Positions 1 to 7,179 are shown, numbered from the stretch's first letter. The stretch: DNA of 17,224 bases from Alphaproteobacteria bacterium (GCA_028281075.1 JANQKO010000556.1:1-17224), one strand, 5' to 3'. Program-made: numbers and translations. Notes: a model not told the origin generated them from the letters alone.

Positions 1-201
1 CGCCGGCAGCGGCAGGTCGAACACGGCCTCGCCGTCGGCGTCGACGCCGCTGGCGCCGAAGCCGCCATCCGCGTGGCCGCGCGCGCCGAGATAGATCCGC
101 CGGCGGGTCGCCGCGCGCGCCGGGCCCGTCAGCAGCGGTCCGGCGAAGGCGCCCGCGAGGAGCCCCAGCGCGCGCCGCCGGTCAATCGCCGTCCAGCGCA
201 T
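1..201 (-). CDS. DUF1513 domain protein, N-terminal part (cut by window edge)
   Basis: Only the first 67 codons are in the window. The ATG at 201 lies inside the end of the upstream imelysin gene (20-base overlap), which points to translational coupling. The protein opens with a twin-arginine-like signal: an Arg cluster (DRRRALGLL) at residues 7-15, a hydrophobic stretch and a PARAA cleavage-type end near residue 30. Mature sequence follows with RIYLGARG, typical of the start of a beta-propeller-like DUF1513/COG3490 protein. The family is established as the last member of the conserved imelysin/di-haem/imelysin/DUF1513 set; its biochemical role is unknown. The family assignment rests on position plus the Tat-like leader and the short visible mature sequence, so it is good but not certain. 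It would act in the periplasm. Confidence 0.72.
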   Translation of the reverse strand, partial: MRWTAIDRRRALGLLAGAFAGPLLTGPARAATRRRIYLGARGHADGGFGASGVDADGEAVFDLPLPA

Positions 202-1288
202 TGAAGCCCACCCCGAGTCCGAGCGCGGTCGCCATGCGGGTCTTGACGATCTGCGTCAGCGCGGCGACCTGCGTCTTCAGCTTTTCGGCCCTGGGCCGCG
301 TGGCCGGGTCCTTGACGGCGTCGCCGAGCGGGACCTCGATCGAGCGCGCGTTGGCGATCGTCAGGTCGAAGGCCTTTTGCATCAGTGGATCGAGCTTGGC
401 GTCGCCACCATGTGCTCTCACCAGATCGCCCAGGCCGGGTCCGCCGTCGCCGAGATAGAGCGCCCGCAGTGCCCGCAGGTTGACGACGATGTTGCGCAGC
501 GCGCGGTCGCTCAGCCGGGATTCGGCCGCGCGCGGCCGGGCCGCGTCGATCGACCCGCCGACGACGGGCGTCAGCTTCACGTCCGCGATGCGCTGCAGGC
601 CGCCGTGGAAGTCCTTGAAGAAGGCGAGCGTCGCGTCCTGGTGCGTGCCGTAGTAGGGATTGTCCGGTCCCGGTGCCGCCACCGTGCGCGTGAACGCGGC
701 ATCCCCGTCCCGCCAGTCGGCGAGAATGCCGGCGGCCATGCGCCGCATGTTGCCCGAGACGGCGGCCAGCACGTCGCAGCGATGGCCCGTGCCGTCCCAG
801 GCGGTCGCGGCCGCGCCGTAGAGCAGATGCTCGGCCGCCGGCAGGCCCTGGGCCGCGACGCTGGCCTTTCCGAAGCGGTCGGGCGCCAGCGCGGCGTCGT
901 CGCCGGCGGCCACCAGTTCCGACACCACGCCGCCGACCTTGCCGCGCGACTGGGGCCAGAAATAGAAGCGGTAGCCGCGCATGAGCAGGTCGACCGGCCC
1001 GAACTGCAGGTGCTGCACGGCCATCCAGGCATCCATGGTGTCGTGGTAGCGCGCGCGCACCGGGTCGAGGCCGGCCGCGCCGGGATCGGCGCAGAAGGCG
1101 GCCACAGCGTCGTCGAACGCGCCGGTGTCGTCCACGAGGCGCCGATAGCGCGGCAGGACGTGGTTCTCGACCAGCGCGGCGTTGACGCGGGCATAGGCGT
1201 CGGGCGGGATGCCGTCCTGGCCCAGGCCCGGCGTGGCGCCGGTCAGCAGGAATATCGAGACGACGGCGGCGGCAAGGCGATGGGGCAT
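182..1288 (-). CDS. Imelysin-family (COG3489-type) periplasmic protein
   Basis: 368 residues. It begins with a Sec-type signal (hydrophobic residues about 5-20, ending near GLGQ), so the product is exported, probably to the periplasm. The remainder is the mostly helical imelysin fold, with the conserved first-repeat pattern DAWMAVQHLQFGPV (residues 86-99) and a RFYFWPQSRG segment (107-116). The motif equivalent to the imelysin GxHxxE reads GLPAAE at 148-153: the Glu is kept but the His is Pro. That marks it as the second, divergent imelysin of the IrpA cluster rather than the metal-motif-bearing one. The start is the ATG at 1288, 19 bases after the stop of the di-haem gene; no clear Shine-Dalgarno is visible, suggesting coupling. 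Peptidase activity (old M75 name) is not supported for this family; a role in iron handling is inferred from context. Confidence 0.88.
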   Translation of the reverse strand: MPHRLAAAVVSIFLLTGATPGLGQDGIPPDAYARVNAALVENHVLPRYRRLVDDTGAFDDAVAAFCADPGAAGLDPVRARYHDTMDAWMAVQHLQFGPVDLLMRGYRFYFWPQSRGKVGGVVSELVAAGDDAALAPDRFGKASVAAQGLPAAEHLLYGAAATAWDGTGHRCDVLAAVSGNMRRMAAGILADWRDGDAAFTRTVAAPGPDNPYYGTHQDATLAFFKDFHGGLQRIADVKLTPVVGGSIDAARPRAAESRLSDRALRNIVVNLRALRALYLGDGGPGLGDLVRAHGGDAKLDPLMQKAFDLTIANARSIEVPLGDAVKDPATRPRAEKLKTQVAALTQIVKTRMATALGLGVGFNALDGD

Positions 1289-1307
1289 GGGCGGTCCGGT
1301 CGGTCGG

Positions 1308-2816
1308 TCAGAGTGAGTTCAGGAACGCGAGCAGGGCGTCCCGTTCGGATTTCGTCATATCGACGACCTGCCGCCTGGACGCTTCGGCTTCGCCGCCATG
1401 CCAGAGGATGGCCTCCAGCAGGTTGCGCGCGCGGCCGTCGTGCAGAAAGAAGGTGTGGCCGTTCACCGTCTCGGTCAGGCCGATGCCCCAGAGCGGCGGC
1501 GTCCGCCATTCCCGGCCCGACGCCGCGCCTTCGGGCCGTCCGTCGGCCAGGCCCTCGCCCATGTCGTGCAGCAGCAGGTTGGTGTAGGGCCAGATCAACT
1601 GGAACGACTGTTCCCGGCCGATCGAGTCCCGGCGGGTGACGAACTTCGGCGTGTGGCAGGCGGCGCAGCCGGATTTGTAGAACAGCCGCTTACCGGCCAG
1701 CACCGTCGGATCGTCGATGTCGCGCCGGGCCGGCACGGCCAGATTGCGGCTGTAGAAGACCAGCGTGTCGAACATCTCGGCCGTCGCCTCGATCGTCTGC
1801 CGGTCCGAAACCCCGCCATGCGGCGCGGCGCGGCAATCCGCCTGGACCGGCGTGCAATCGCCATAGGGTGGGGGGTAGAGCGGCGTCGAGATGCCGATAT
1901 CGCCGCGGAAGGCGCTTGCCGCCTGCTGCGACACGGTCGGCTGTCCGGCCTTCCAGCCGAACCGGCCGAGCATGACCTTGCCGTGCTCGTCGCTCCAGGC
2001 GCGGCTGGCCCGGCCCGAGATACCGTCACCGTCGGCATCGTCGGGGTCGGCGCCGGCCAGGATGTCCGCTTCCGCGATCGCCTCCAGCAGGCCCAGGCCG
2101 ATCATCGGCGGGGCCACGCGCGGCGACAGCATGACGTCGGGATGCGCCGGTCCGTGGTTGAGGTCGGCGAGGCCGTAGGTGGGCTTGCGCAGGGTGACGA
2201 CCTCGCCGTCGGCGAGCGTCACCGGGACATCCTCGTAGACGATCGACATCCTGCCCTCGGCCAGCAGCCCCTGGACCGAGAAATTCTGTAGCTGGCCGCC
2301 ATAGGTCGACTCCGGGATGACCGACCGGCGGTACGTGCGCAGCGCCGCCCGGTCGGCGTCGTTCTGCGGCGGAATCGACAGCCGCAGGAACATCGAGACC
2401 GGGGTCTCGCCGGGCGCCGGCGGCCGGCCGCGGCCGTCCTTCAGGTGGCAGCGCAGGCAGGCGCGGGCATTGTAGTAGGGGCCGAGGCCGTCGGAAGCCT
2501 TCGTCGAGCTCGGCGACGACACCCAGACCTTCTTGAAGATGCCGTTGCCGACCTTGAAGTCGAGCTCGCGCTCGAACGGCATGTTGGCCGAGGGGTGCGA
2601 GAAGGCGTCGCGGTTCAGTGTCTCGAACGCCGTGGCCGCGCCGCCCGGGCGCCGTTCGTAGCGTTCCGGCGCCGAGAAATCGGTGGTCGGCCGCGTGACC
2701 GCTTCGATCCGCGCGCGCTCCGCCGCGCGGTCCTCGGCCACCACGCCCAGGCCGACCAGGGCCAGCGCGGCGGCGGGCGCGGCAAGGCCAAGGCGGTGGA
2801 ACAGGGATCGGGGCAA
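1308..2816 (-). CDS. Di-haem c-type oxidoreductase, DUF1111/COG3488 family
   Basis: 502 residues with two c-type haem attachment motifs, CLRCH at 120-124 and CAACH at 384-388, the hallmark arrangement of the DUF1111 family (often annotated as putative thiol oxidoreductase or di-haem peroxidase). A hydrophobic leader at about residues 9-27 places it in the periplasm, where the haems would be attached by the Ccm system. No ATG is available near the front; the leader is only complete if the TTG at 2816 is used, so that start is chosen. A GDGISGRAS-like acidic loop is also present. It sits between two imelysin genes, as in the conserved IrpA cluster. A plausible but unproven role is redox chemistry on iron (ferric/ferrous) or on a ligand presented to the imelysins. 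An unusual intercistronic hairpin precedes it. Confidence 0.9.
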   Translation of the reverse strand: MPRSLFHRLGLAAPAAALALVGLGVVAEDRAAERARIEAVTRPTTDFSAPERYERRPGGAATAFETLNRDAFSHPSANMPFERELDFKVGNGIFKKVWVSSPSSTKASDGLGPYYNARACLRCHLKDGRGRPPAPGETPVSMFLRLSIPPQNDADRAALRTYRRSVIPESTYGGQLQNFSVQGLLAEGRMSIVYEDVPVTLADGEVVTLRKPTYGLADLNHGPAHPDVMLSPRVAPPMIGLGLLEAIAEADILAGADPDDADGDGISGRASRAWSDEHGKVMLGRFGWKAGQPTVSQQAASAFRGDIGISTPLYPPPYGDCTPVQADCRAAPHGGVSDRQTIEATAEMFDTLVFYSRNLAVPARRDIDDPTVLAGKRLFYKSGCAACHTPKFVTRRDSIGREQSFQLIWPYTNLLLHDMGEGLADGRPEGAASGREWRTPPLWGIGLTETVNGHTFFLHDGRARNLLEAILWHGGEAEASRRQVVDMTKSERDALLAFLNSL

Positions 2817-2836
2817 GGCTCGCTCGTTAGCAAGGG

Positions 2837-2868
2837 GCGGGGAGCGGCGGCAACGGTCCGCTCCCCGC
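2837..2868 (-). other. Intercistronic hairpin between imelysin and di-haem genes
   Basis: A perfect 11-base inverted repeat (arms GCGGGGAGCGG and CCGCTCCCCGC) encloses a 10-base loop in the 64-base gap between the upstream imelysin stop (2881) and the di-haem start (2816). On the transcribed strand the 3' side has no T-run, so it is not a classical intrinsic terminator. Inferred role: an RNA stability, processing or partial attenuation element that lets the first imelysin be made in excess over the downstream genes. Confidence 0.6.
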
Positions 2869-2880
2869 GCGGCCGGCTGC

Positions 2881-4155
2881 CTACTGGAACACGGCCTCGG
2901 GATCGTCGAGGCTGTCGGAGCCTTCGAACTCGATCGGCTGCAGTCCCAGCTCGGTGACGATCTTCTCGATCGTCCTGGTCTGGGTCGTCAGCGCGTCGAT
3001 CGCGGCCTGGACGACCGCGTTGCCCTCGGGGTTGTCGGGACCGATCATCTGGTCATAGGCCTCGACCGTTTCGGCCCGCAGCTTCAGCGCCGCCATCGTC
3101 GCCTCGGCGTCCCGCAGCCGCGACAGCATCTCCGCGTTCAGGGCGGGCGACGCCTTGGCCACCAGATGCGCCAGCGACATGCCGACCACCTTGCGGTCGT
3201 CGATGCGCGTATAGCTGCCGGTATAGACGTTCAGCATGCCGACGACGTCGAAATAGTGGCTGTTGTGGGTGTTGTCGGCGAAGCAGTCGTGCTCTTCCTC
3301 CGGATCGTGCAGCAGCAGGCCGAGCCCCATGCGCTCGCCGGCCAGCTCGCCGTAGGACAGGCTGCCGAGGCCGGTCAGCATGATCGCGATGCCCTTGTCG
3401 GGATCGCCGGCCAGCAGCTCCTGTCGCGCCGGACCGTCGGCGGCCCATTGCGCCGTCATCCAGGCGAGATCGTCGACCATGAGATCGGTGACCGTGCTCA
3501 GATATTCGGCGCGGCGGTCGCAATTGCCGTTGGTGCAGGCGCCGCCCCTGGCATAATCGGTCCACGGTCGCGCGCCGGCGCCGGGCCCGGTGCCGTTCAG
3601 GTCCTGGCCCCAGAGCAGGAACTCGACGGCGTGGTAGCCGGTCGCGACATTGGCCTCGACCTCGCCGAACTCATGCAACTCGTCCTGCAGCAGCGTCTTG
3701 GTGATCCGCTTGGCGTCGATCACGTCGCCGCCCAGCCTCAGCGAGGCATTGGCGATGACGTTGGCGGCGTAGACCGGGTTCTCTTCCGACGTGGTGCCAT
3801 AGGATCGGTCGACATAGTCGATCAGCCCTTCGTCGAGCGGCCAGGCGTTCACCTTGCCCTCCCAGTCGTCGACCACGGCATTGCCGAAGCGGTAGACCTC
3901 GGTCTGCATGTAAGGCACCCGCGAGGCGAGCCAGGCGTTGCGCGCCGCCGCCATGCTCTCGGCCGACGGCGTGACGATCAGCGCCTTGATCGCGGTCTGC
4001 AGCTCGCGCGCCAGCACCAGCGAGTCCTCATAGCCGGCATGGGCGATATCCGCGTATGTCTCGAGAACGGCCCGCTTGTCCGACGCGGCCTGCGCCGTGG
4101 CCGTGGCGGCGATCAGCATTCCGGCCGCCGCGACCGAGGAAATCCCGGATCTCAT
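2881..4155 (-). CDS. Imelysin-family iron-regulated protein (IrpA/COG3487-like)
   Basis: 424 residues. The reading frame is open further upstream, but the start is the ATG at 4155: it has a strong AAAGGAG ribosome site 7 bases away and gives a clean Sec signal (hydrophobic residues about 5-20, AQA-A cleavage near 23). The imelysin signature GxHxxE is intact as GYHAVE at 173-178, followed by FLLWGQD and a CTNGNC pair (Cys207, Cys212) that could form a disulphide. A second His/Glu/Asp-rich segment (HDPEEEHDCFADNTHNSH) adds likely metal ligands. Length and layout fit the IrpA-type periplasmic imelysins, which are often iron-repressed. It heads the imelysin/di-haem/imelysin/DUF1513 set, 58 bases behind tonB on the same strand. 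Exact function (iron binding or delivery) is inferred, not known. Confidence 0.92.
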   Translation of the reverse strand: MRSGISSVAAAGMLIAATATAQAASDKRAVLETYADIAHAGYEDSLVLARELQTAIKALIVTPSAESMAAARNAWLASRVPYMQTEVYRFGNAVVDDWEGKVNAWPLDEGLIDYVDRSYGTTSEENPVYAANVIANASLRLGGDVIDAKRITKTLLQDELHEFGEVEANVATGYHAVEFLLWGQDLNGTGPGAGARPWTDYARGGACTNGNCDRRAEYLSTVTDLMVDDLAWMTAQWAADGPARQELLAGDPDKGIAIMLTGLGSLSYGELAGERMGLGLLLHDPEEEHDCFADNTHNSHYFDVVGMLNVYTGSYTRIDDRKVVGMSLAHLVAKASPALNAEMLSRLRDAEATMAALKLRAETVEAYDQMIGPDNPEGNAVVQAAIDALTTQTRTIEKIVTELGLQPIEFEGSDSLDDPEAVFQ

Positions 4156-4162
4156 TGGTGTG

Positions 4163-4169
4163 CTCCTTT
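4163..4169 (-). promoter_or_regulatory. Strong ribosome binding site deciding the imelysin start
   Basis: AAAGGAG on the minus strand, 7 bases before the ATG at 4155. It is the strongest Shine-Dalgarno in the minus-strand gene train and rules out the longer upstream reading, which would overlap tonB and lack a leader peptide at its N-terminus. Confidence 0.75.
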
Positions 4170-4213
4170 CATCCAGTTCTGTTCGGATCTTGGGTCCATC
4201 CTCGTCTTTCGGC

Positions 4214-5407
4214 TCAGCGCAGGAAGAACTGCACCGGCACGACCAGTTCGAGCTTCGGCTCGCCGAGCGTGTCGGGCAGCTTCGGCAGCGGCTGGGCACG
4301 TTCGATCATGGCGATGACCTCGCGGTCCAGCAGTCGGTGGCCGGAGCTCTGCTCCAGCCGGTGCCGCAGGACCTGACCGTCCCGGTCCATCACGAAGTAG
4401 AGCAGCGCCGTGCCTTCCTGGCGGCGCATGCGGGCCCGGCGCGGATATTCCTTGTGCTTCTCGAGCCAGGCCTGCAGCCGGGCCATGAAGTCCGCGGTCT
4501 GGCCTGGCATGCCGCCGCCGGCCGTGTCGTTGGCGCTGCCGGCGTTCGGGCTCGCCTGCGTGCCGGCCTTGCCGCCGGCGCCGGGCGCGGAGGGGGCGAT
4601 GGCGGCGACCTGGACCTCCGTCACGTTCACGGCCGGCGCGGTGTTCGGCGGCGGTGCGGCCGCCACCTCGGGCGCTTCCGGCGTCGGGGCCGGGGCGGGC
4701 CGCGCCTGTACCGGTTCCGGCGGTCGCGGTTTCGACTTCGGGGCCGGCGGCGCCGGGACGGCGCGGGCCTGCAATTCCTGTCGCGGCATGGGTTCGGTGG
4801 CGTCGGGCGGTGGTGGCGCCGCCGCCGCCTCGATCGTCGGCTGCGGCGGCGTGATATCCGGCTGAAAGGCGATCTCCGCCAATTCGACGGGCGCGTCCTC
4901 TACCGTCGCCGCCGTGGTCTCGACCACCGTTTCGATCGGCTTGGCCGTCACCGTCTCGGTCGGCTGTGCCACGACGGCCTCGGGTCGGGGCGCGGTGTCC
5001 GTCGTCTCGACGGGCGTTGGCGCCGTGACCTCGTCCGGCGGCGGGGGCGGTGTCTCGGTGGCCGCCGCGACGTCCGTGGTGGTCTCGGGCCGAATCTCGG
5101 TTTCGATTTCGACAGGCTCGACGGTTTCCGGCGCGTCCGTCGCCGCCGTCTGCGTGACTTCTTCCGGCGGCGTTTCCTCGGCCACCTGGTCCGGCGTCAC
5201 GGTCTCGGCTTCGTCCGAGTTGGCGGCCGTCGCGGCGACGCTGCCCGGCGCGCCGCCGGCGGGGCCGAGCGAGACTTCGATGCCGCCGACGCCGGCGCTG
5301 ACCGCGCCCGATTCCGGCGGCTGCCACAGAATGGCGAGCAGGATGCCGGCATGCGCCACTATCGCGCCCGACAGCGCCACGGCCCAGTGTCGACGGCCGA
5401 TCCGCAT
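4214..5407 (-). CDS. tonB: TonB-family energy transducer
   Basis: 397 residues. The N-terminus has a short basic cytoplasmic tail (MRIGRRHW) and one transmembrane helix at about 8-28 (VALSGAIVAHAGILLAIL) including the conserved His of TonB anchors. Residues about 30-305 form a very long Pro/Glu/Thr/Ala-rich linker: acidic in its first half, more Pro/Lys/Arg-rich (KSKPRPPEP) later. The last 89 residues are a standard TonB C-terminal domain, with the YP motif at 321-322, GTALLYFVMDRDG, and the VPVQFFLR end. It would span the periplasm and pass proton-motive energy from ExbB/ExbD to an outer-membrane TonB-dependent receptor; no such receptor lies in the window. Its ATG overlaps the stop of the preceding exbD in a TAATG junction, so the two are translationally coupled. 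At 397 residues it is much longer than enterobacterial TonB (about 240). Confidence 0.93.
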   Translation of the reverse strand: MRIGRRHWAVALSGAIVAHAGILLAILWQPPESGAVSAGVGGIEVSLGPAGGAPGSVAATAANSDEAETVTPDQVAEETPPEEVTQTAATDAPETVEPVEIETEIRPETTTDVAAATETPPPPPDEVTAPTPVETTDTAPRPEAVVAQPTETVTAKPIETVVETTAATVEDAPVELAEIAFQPDITPPQPTIEAAAAPPPPDATEPMPRQELQARAVPAPPAPKSKPRPPEPVQARPAPAPTPEAPEVAAAPPPNTAPAVNVTEVQVAAIAPSAPGAGGKAGTQASPNAGSANDTAGGGMPGQTADFMARLQAWLEKHKEYPRRARMRRQEGTALLYFVMDRDGQVLRHRLEQSSGHRLLDREVIAMIERAQPLPKLPDTLGEPKLELVVPVQFFLR

Positions 5408-5811
5408 TACCGGTCTCCCGGTACCGTCAGAAGCTTGAGCTTCTCGACGCCGGCTTCGCGCAACAGCTCCATCACCGCGACGACGCGTGTCGCCTGGGCA
5501 TTGCCGTCGGCCTTCAAGTGCAGCTTCATGTCTTCGCCGGCCGACAGGCGGTCGGCCAGCGCCGTCCGCAGCGCGGCTTCGTCCATGACCGCGCCATCCA
5601 GCGCCAGGCGGCCGTCGGCGCCGACCAGCACGACCAGGTCCCGGGCCGCCGACGCGCCTTCGCTGGCCGATTCCGGCGGCGCGATCTGAAACGGATCGCT
5701 GGCGGCGAGGCGGCCGGCCAGCATGAAGAAGATCAGCAGCAGGAACACCACGTTGATCAGCGGCAGGATCCGTTCGTCGTCACTCTTGGGGCGCGGCGGC
5801 GCGAAACGCAT
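5407..5811 (-). CDS. exbD: ExbD/TolR-family protein lacking the proton-binding Asp
   Basis: 134 residues with the ExbD layout: short cytoplasmic N-terminus, one transmembrane helix at about 15-34, and a periplasmic domain ending in a typical VAVMELLREAGVEKLKLLT segment. The helix normally begins P-x-I-D, where the Asp (Asp25 in E. coli ExbD) is essential for proton use; here it reads LPLINVVFLLLIFFM with Asn at residue 20 (codon AAC, 5754-5752). It is the second of two adjacent exbD genes and starts 9 bases after the first. It may pair with the Asp-containing ExbD in the ExbB channel as a non-protonatable partner, or be a structural subunit specific to this TonB. Family assignment is firm; the consequence of the substitution is inference. 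Confidence 0.9.
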   Translation of the reverse strand: MRFAPPRPKSDDERILPLINVVFLLLIFFMLAGRLAASDPFQIAPPESASEGASAARDLVVLVGADGRLALDGAVMDEAALRTALADRLSAGEDMKLHLKADGNAQATRVVAVMELLREAGVEKLKLLTVPGDR

Positions 5812-5820
5812 CGGCGTCCC

Positions 5821-6261
5821 CTAGGTTCCGGGATCGCGGATCAGGGACAGGTCGGTGGCGCCGGCCGCCGCCAGCCTGTCCAGGACCTGCACCGCGCTCT
5901 GCAGGACGACGTCGGCCGCGGGCTTCACCAGTACCCGCTGATCGGGCTTCTGCGCCAGGCGGGCACCGACGCGGGCCGCCAGCGTATCGAGCGAGACCGT
6001 CTCGCCGGCCAGGCGCAGGCCGTCGGGCCGCACCTCGACCAGCAGGGCGCCGGTCATGGCGCCGCGCGCCTTGGCCTCGGCCGGCGCGCCGAGATCGATG
6101 GCGCGCCAGTCGAGAAAGCTCGACGCGAGCATGAAGAAGACAAGCAGGATGAACACCACGTCGATGAGCGGCGTCAGGCCGATCAGCGGACGTCTGCCGG
6201 CCCGGCCGTGATGCCGGCTATTCGCCAAGCGCGGGGGCTGGTCGGAAACCGGCGGGCGCAT
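5821..6261 (-). CDS. exbD: ExbD/TolR-family biopolymer transport protein (canonical Asp present)
   Basis: 146 residues. After a basic N-terminus (RHHGRAGRRP) there is one transmembrane helix at about 29-47 that starts LTPLIDVVFILLVFFML, keeping the functional Asp at residue 34. A periplasmic ExbD domain follows (LLVEVRPDGLRLAG, then DQRVLVKPAADVVLQSAVQVLDRLAAAGATDLSLI). It forms the proton-using stator with ExbB. The ATG at 6261 lies inside the end of exbB (44-base overlap), a strong sign of co-translation, and the next exbD follows after 9 bases. A TolR assignment is possible by sequence, but there are no tolA, tolB or pal neighbours and tonB is next door. Confidence 0.92.
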   Translation of the reverse strand: MRPPVSDQPPRLANSRHHGRAGRRPLIGLTPLIDVVFILLVFFMLASSFLDWRAIDLGAPAEAKARGAMTGALLVEVRPDGLRLAGETVSLDTLAARVGARLAQKPDQRVLVKPAADVVLQSAVQVLDRLAAAGATDLSLIRDPGT

Positions 6262-6976
6262 GGCTCTCGTCTTCCTCGATTCCTGGGGCCGCCGCGCCCG
6301 ACAGGTCCTCGGTGAAGACCTGGGTGACGACGTTGTCCATCTCGTGCGCCAGGCGGTCGACCTTGCGCTCGAGCCAATTCAGCACCACGACCACCGGAAT
6401 GGCGACCGCGAGGCCGACGGCGGTCGTCAGCAAGGCTTCCCAGATGCCGCCCGACAGGATCGCCGGGTTCACCTGGTTGCCGGCGGCCTCCAATTGCCGG
6501 AATGCCTCGATCATGCCCAGCACCGTGCCGAACAGGCCCATCAGCGGTGCCAGCGAGGCGATCACCTCCAGCGGCCGGAACCAGCCACGCAGGGTCTCCA
6601 GCACGTCGCCGCCATAACGCAGCACTTCCTCGCGCACCCGCGGTTCGGCCACGCCGCGGTGCTGGCCGCGGAGCGCCCGCGCCAGCGTCTGCGCCACCGG
6701 ATTGGGGGACCGGTCGGCCAGCATCATGGCGTCGGCCGGTCGGCCGGCCCGATAGAGCCGCAACGCCTCCCGGGCCGCGCGGCGGTCGCCGATCCGGACC
6801 GCGCGGAACTGCCACAGCTTCAGGAAAACGATCGCCGTCGCCACCACGGACATGGCGACCAGGACCGCGACCACGGGACCGCCGGCCTGCAGCAGGTCGA
6901 ATGCCTGCTGGACCAAGCCGGGCGCCGGTCCCTGTCCGTCGACTGCCCCGCCTACCGGCTCCAAGTTTTCGTTCAT
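6218..6976 (-). CDS. exbB: ExbB/TolQ/MotA-family proton channel
   Basis: 252 residues with three predicted transmembrane helices at about 33-55, 137-158 and 178-201 and a cytoplasmic loop between the first two. The channel signature is present: APLMGLFGTVLGMIEAF (143-159) and GGIWEALLTTAVGLAVAIP (176-194), with Glu180 and Thr151/Thr185 in the places of the functional Glu and Thr residues of E. coli ExbB. It is the first gene of the minus-strand train, preceded by a 285-base gap that must hold the promoter. Only a weak Shine-Dalgarno is seen before the ATG at 6976. With the two ExbD proteins and TonB it forms the inner-membrane energiser. Confidence is high for the family; the ExbB rather than TolQ reading rests on the adjacent tonB. 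Confidence 0.94.
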   Translation of the reverse strand: MNENLEPVGGAVDGQGPAPGLVQQAFDLLQAGGPVVAVLVAMSVVATAIVFLKLWQFRAVRIGDRRAAREALRLYRAGRPADAMMLADRSPNPVAQTLARALRGQHRGVAEPRVREEVLRYGGDVLETLRGWFRPLEVIASLAPLMGLFGTVLGMIEAFRQLEAAGNQVNPAILSGGIWEALLTTAVGLAVAIPVVVVLNWLERKVDRLAHEMDNVVTQVFTEDLSGAAAPGIEEDESHAPAGFRPAPALGE

Positions 6977-7038
6977 CTATGTCCGACCCCGATACACCGG
7001 TTGTCGGCGCGGACCAACAACCAGTCAATAGCTAACGC

Positions 7039-7056
7039 GCAAATGTCTGCAATTGC
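7039..7056 (-). promoter_or_regulatory. Candidate iron-regulator operator upstream of exbB
   Basis: GCAAATGTCTGCAATTGC is an imperfect inverted repeat of the form GCAAWT-N6-AWTTGC, 63 bases before the exbB start. It resembles the TGCAA-type palindromes reported for Fur/Mur-family proteins in alphaproteobacteria, and iron repression is expected for a tonB/imelysin unit. The match is by eye and by recalled consensus only, so this is a candidate. No convincing -35/-10 pair was recognised around it; TTGAAA on the minus strand near 7069-7074 is a possible -35. The rest of the 6977-7261 gap is very GC-rich and holds a hairpin at 7156-7179. Confidence 0.35.
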
Positions 7057-7155
7057 GAGGCATTTTCAACACGAAACGATCCCGCATGCAAGCGTGATCG
7101 TCGGCGCCGGGCCGGCCGGCCGGGTCCGCCGTTCCGGTTGGTCAATCGGGGGGCG

Positions 7156-7179
7156 GGACCGGGCGCGCGGACCCGGTCC
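7156..7179. other. GC-rich hairpin between the small secreted-protein gene and exbB
   Basis: Arms GGACCGGG and CCCGGTCC enclose an 8-base loop. It lies 83 bases past the stop of the gene at 7262-7675 on the minus strand. It has no T-tract, so at best it is a weak terminator or Rho-associated structure; it may also be incidental in such GC-rich DNA. Confidence 0.3.

Noticed and set aside
2683..4317. 544-codon open frame on the plus strand opposite the imelysin gene
   Set aside because: It has Arg/Gly/His-rich composition with no domain and mirrors a well-supported gene on the other strand. It is a GC-driven shadow.
4152..5327. 391-codon minus-strand frame overlapping tonB
   Set aside because: It is an out-of-frame reading of the tonB linker. 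The tonB frame has the membrane anchor and C-terminal domain.
4076..5689. 537-codon plus-strand frame opposite tonB and exbD
   Set aside because: Its Arg/Gly repeats are the antisense of the Pro/Glu/Thr-rich TonB linker, not a real RGG protein.
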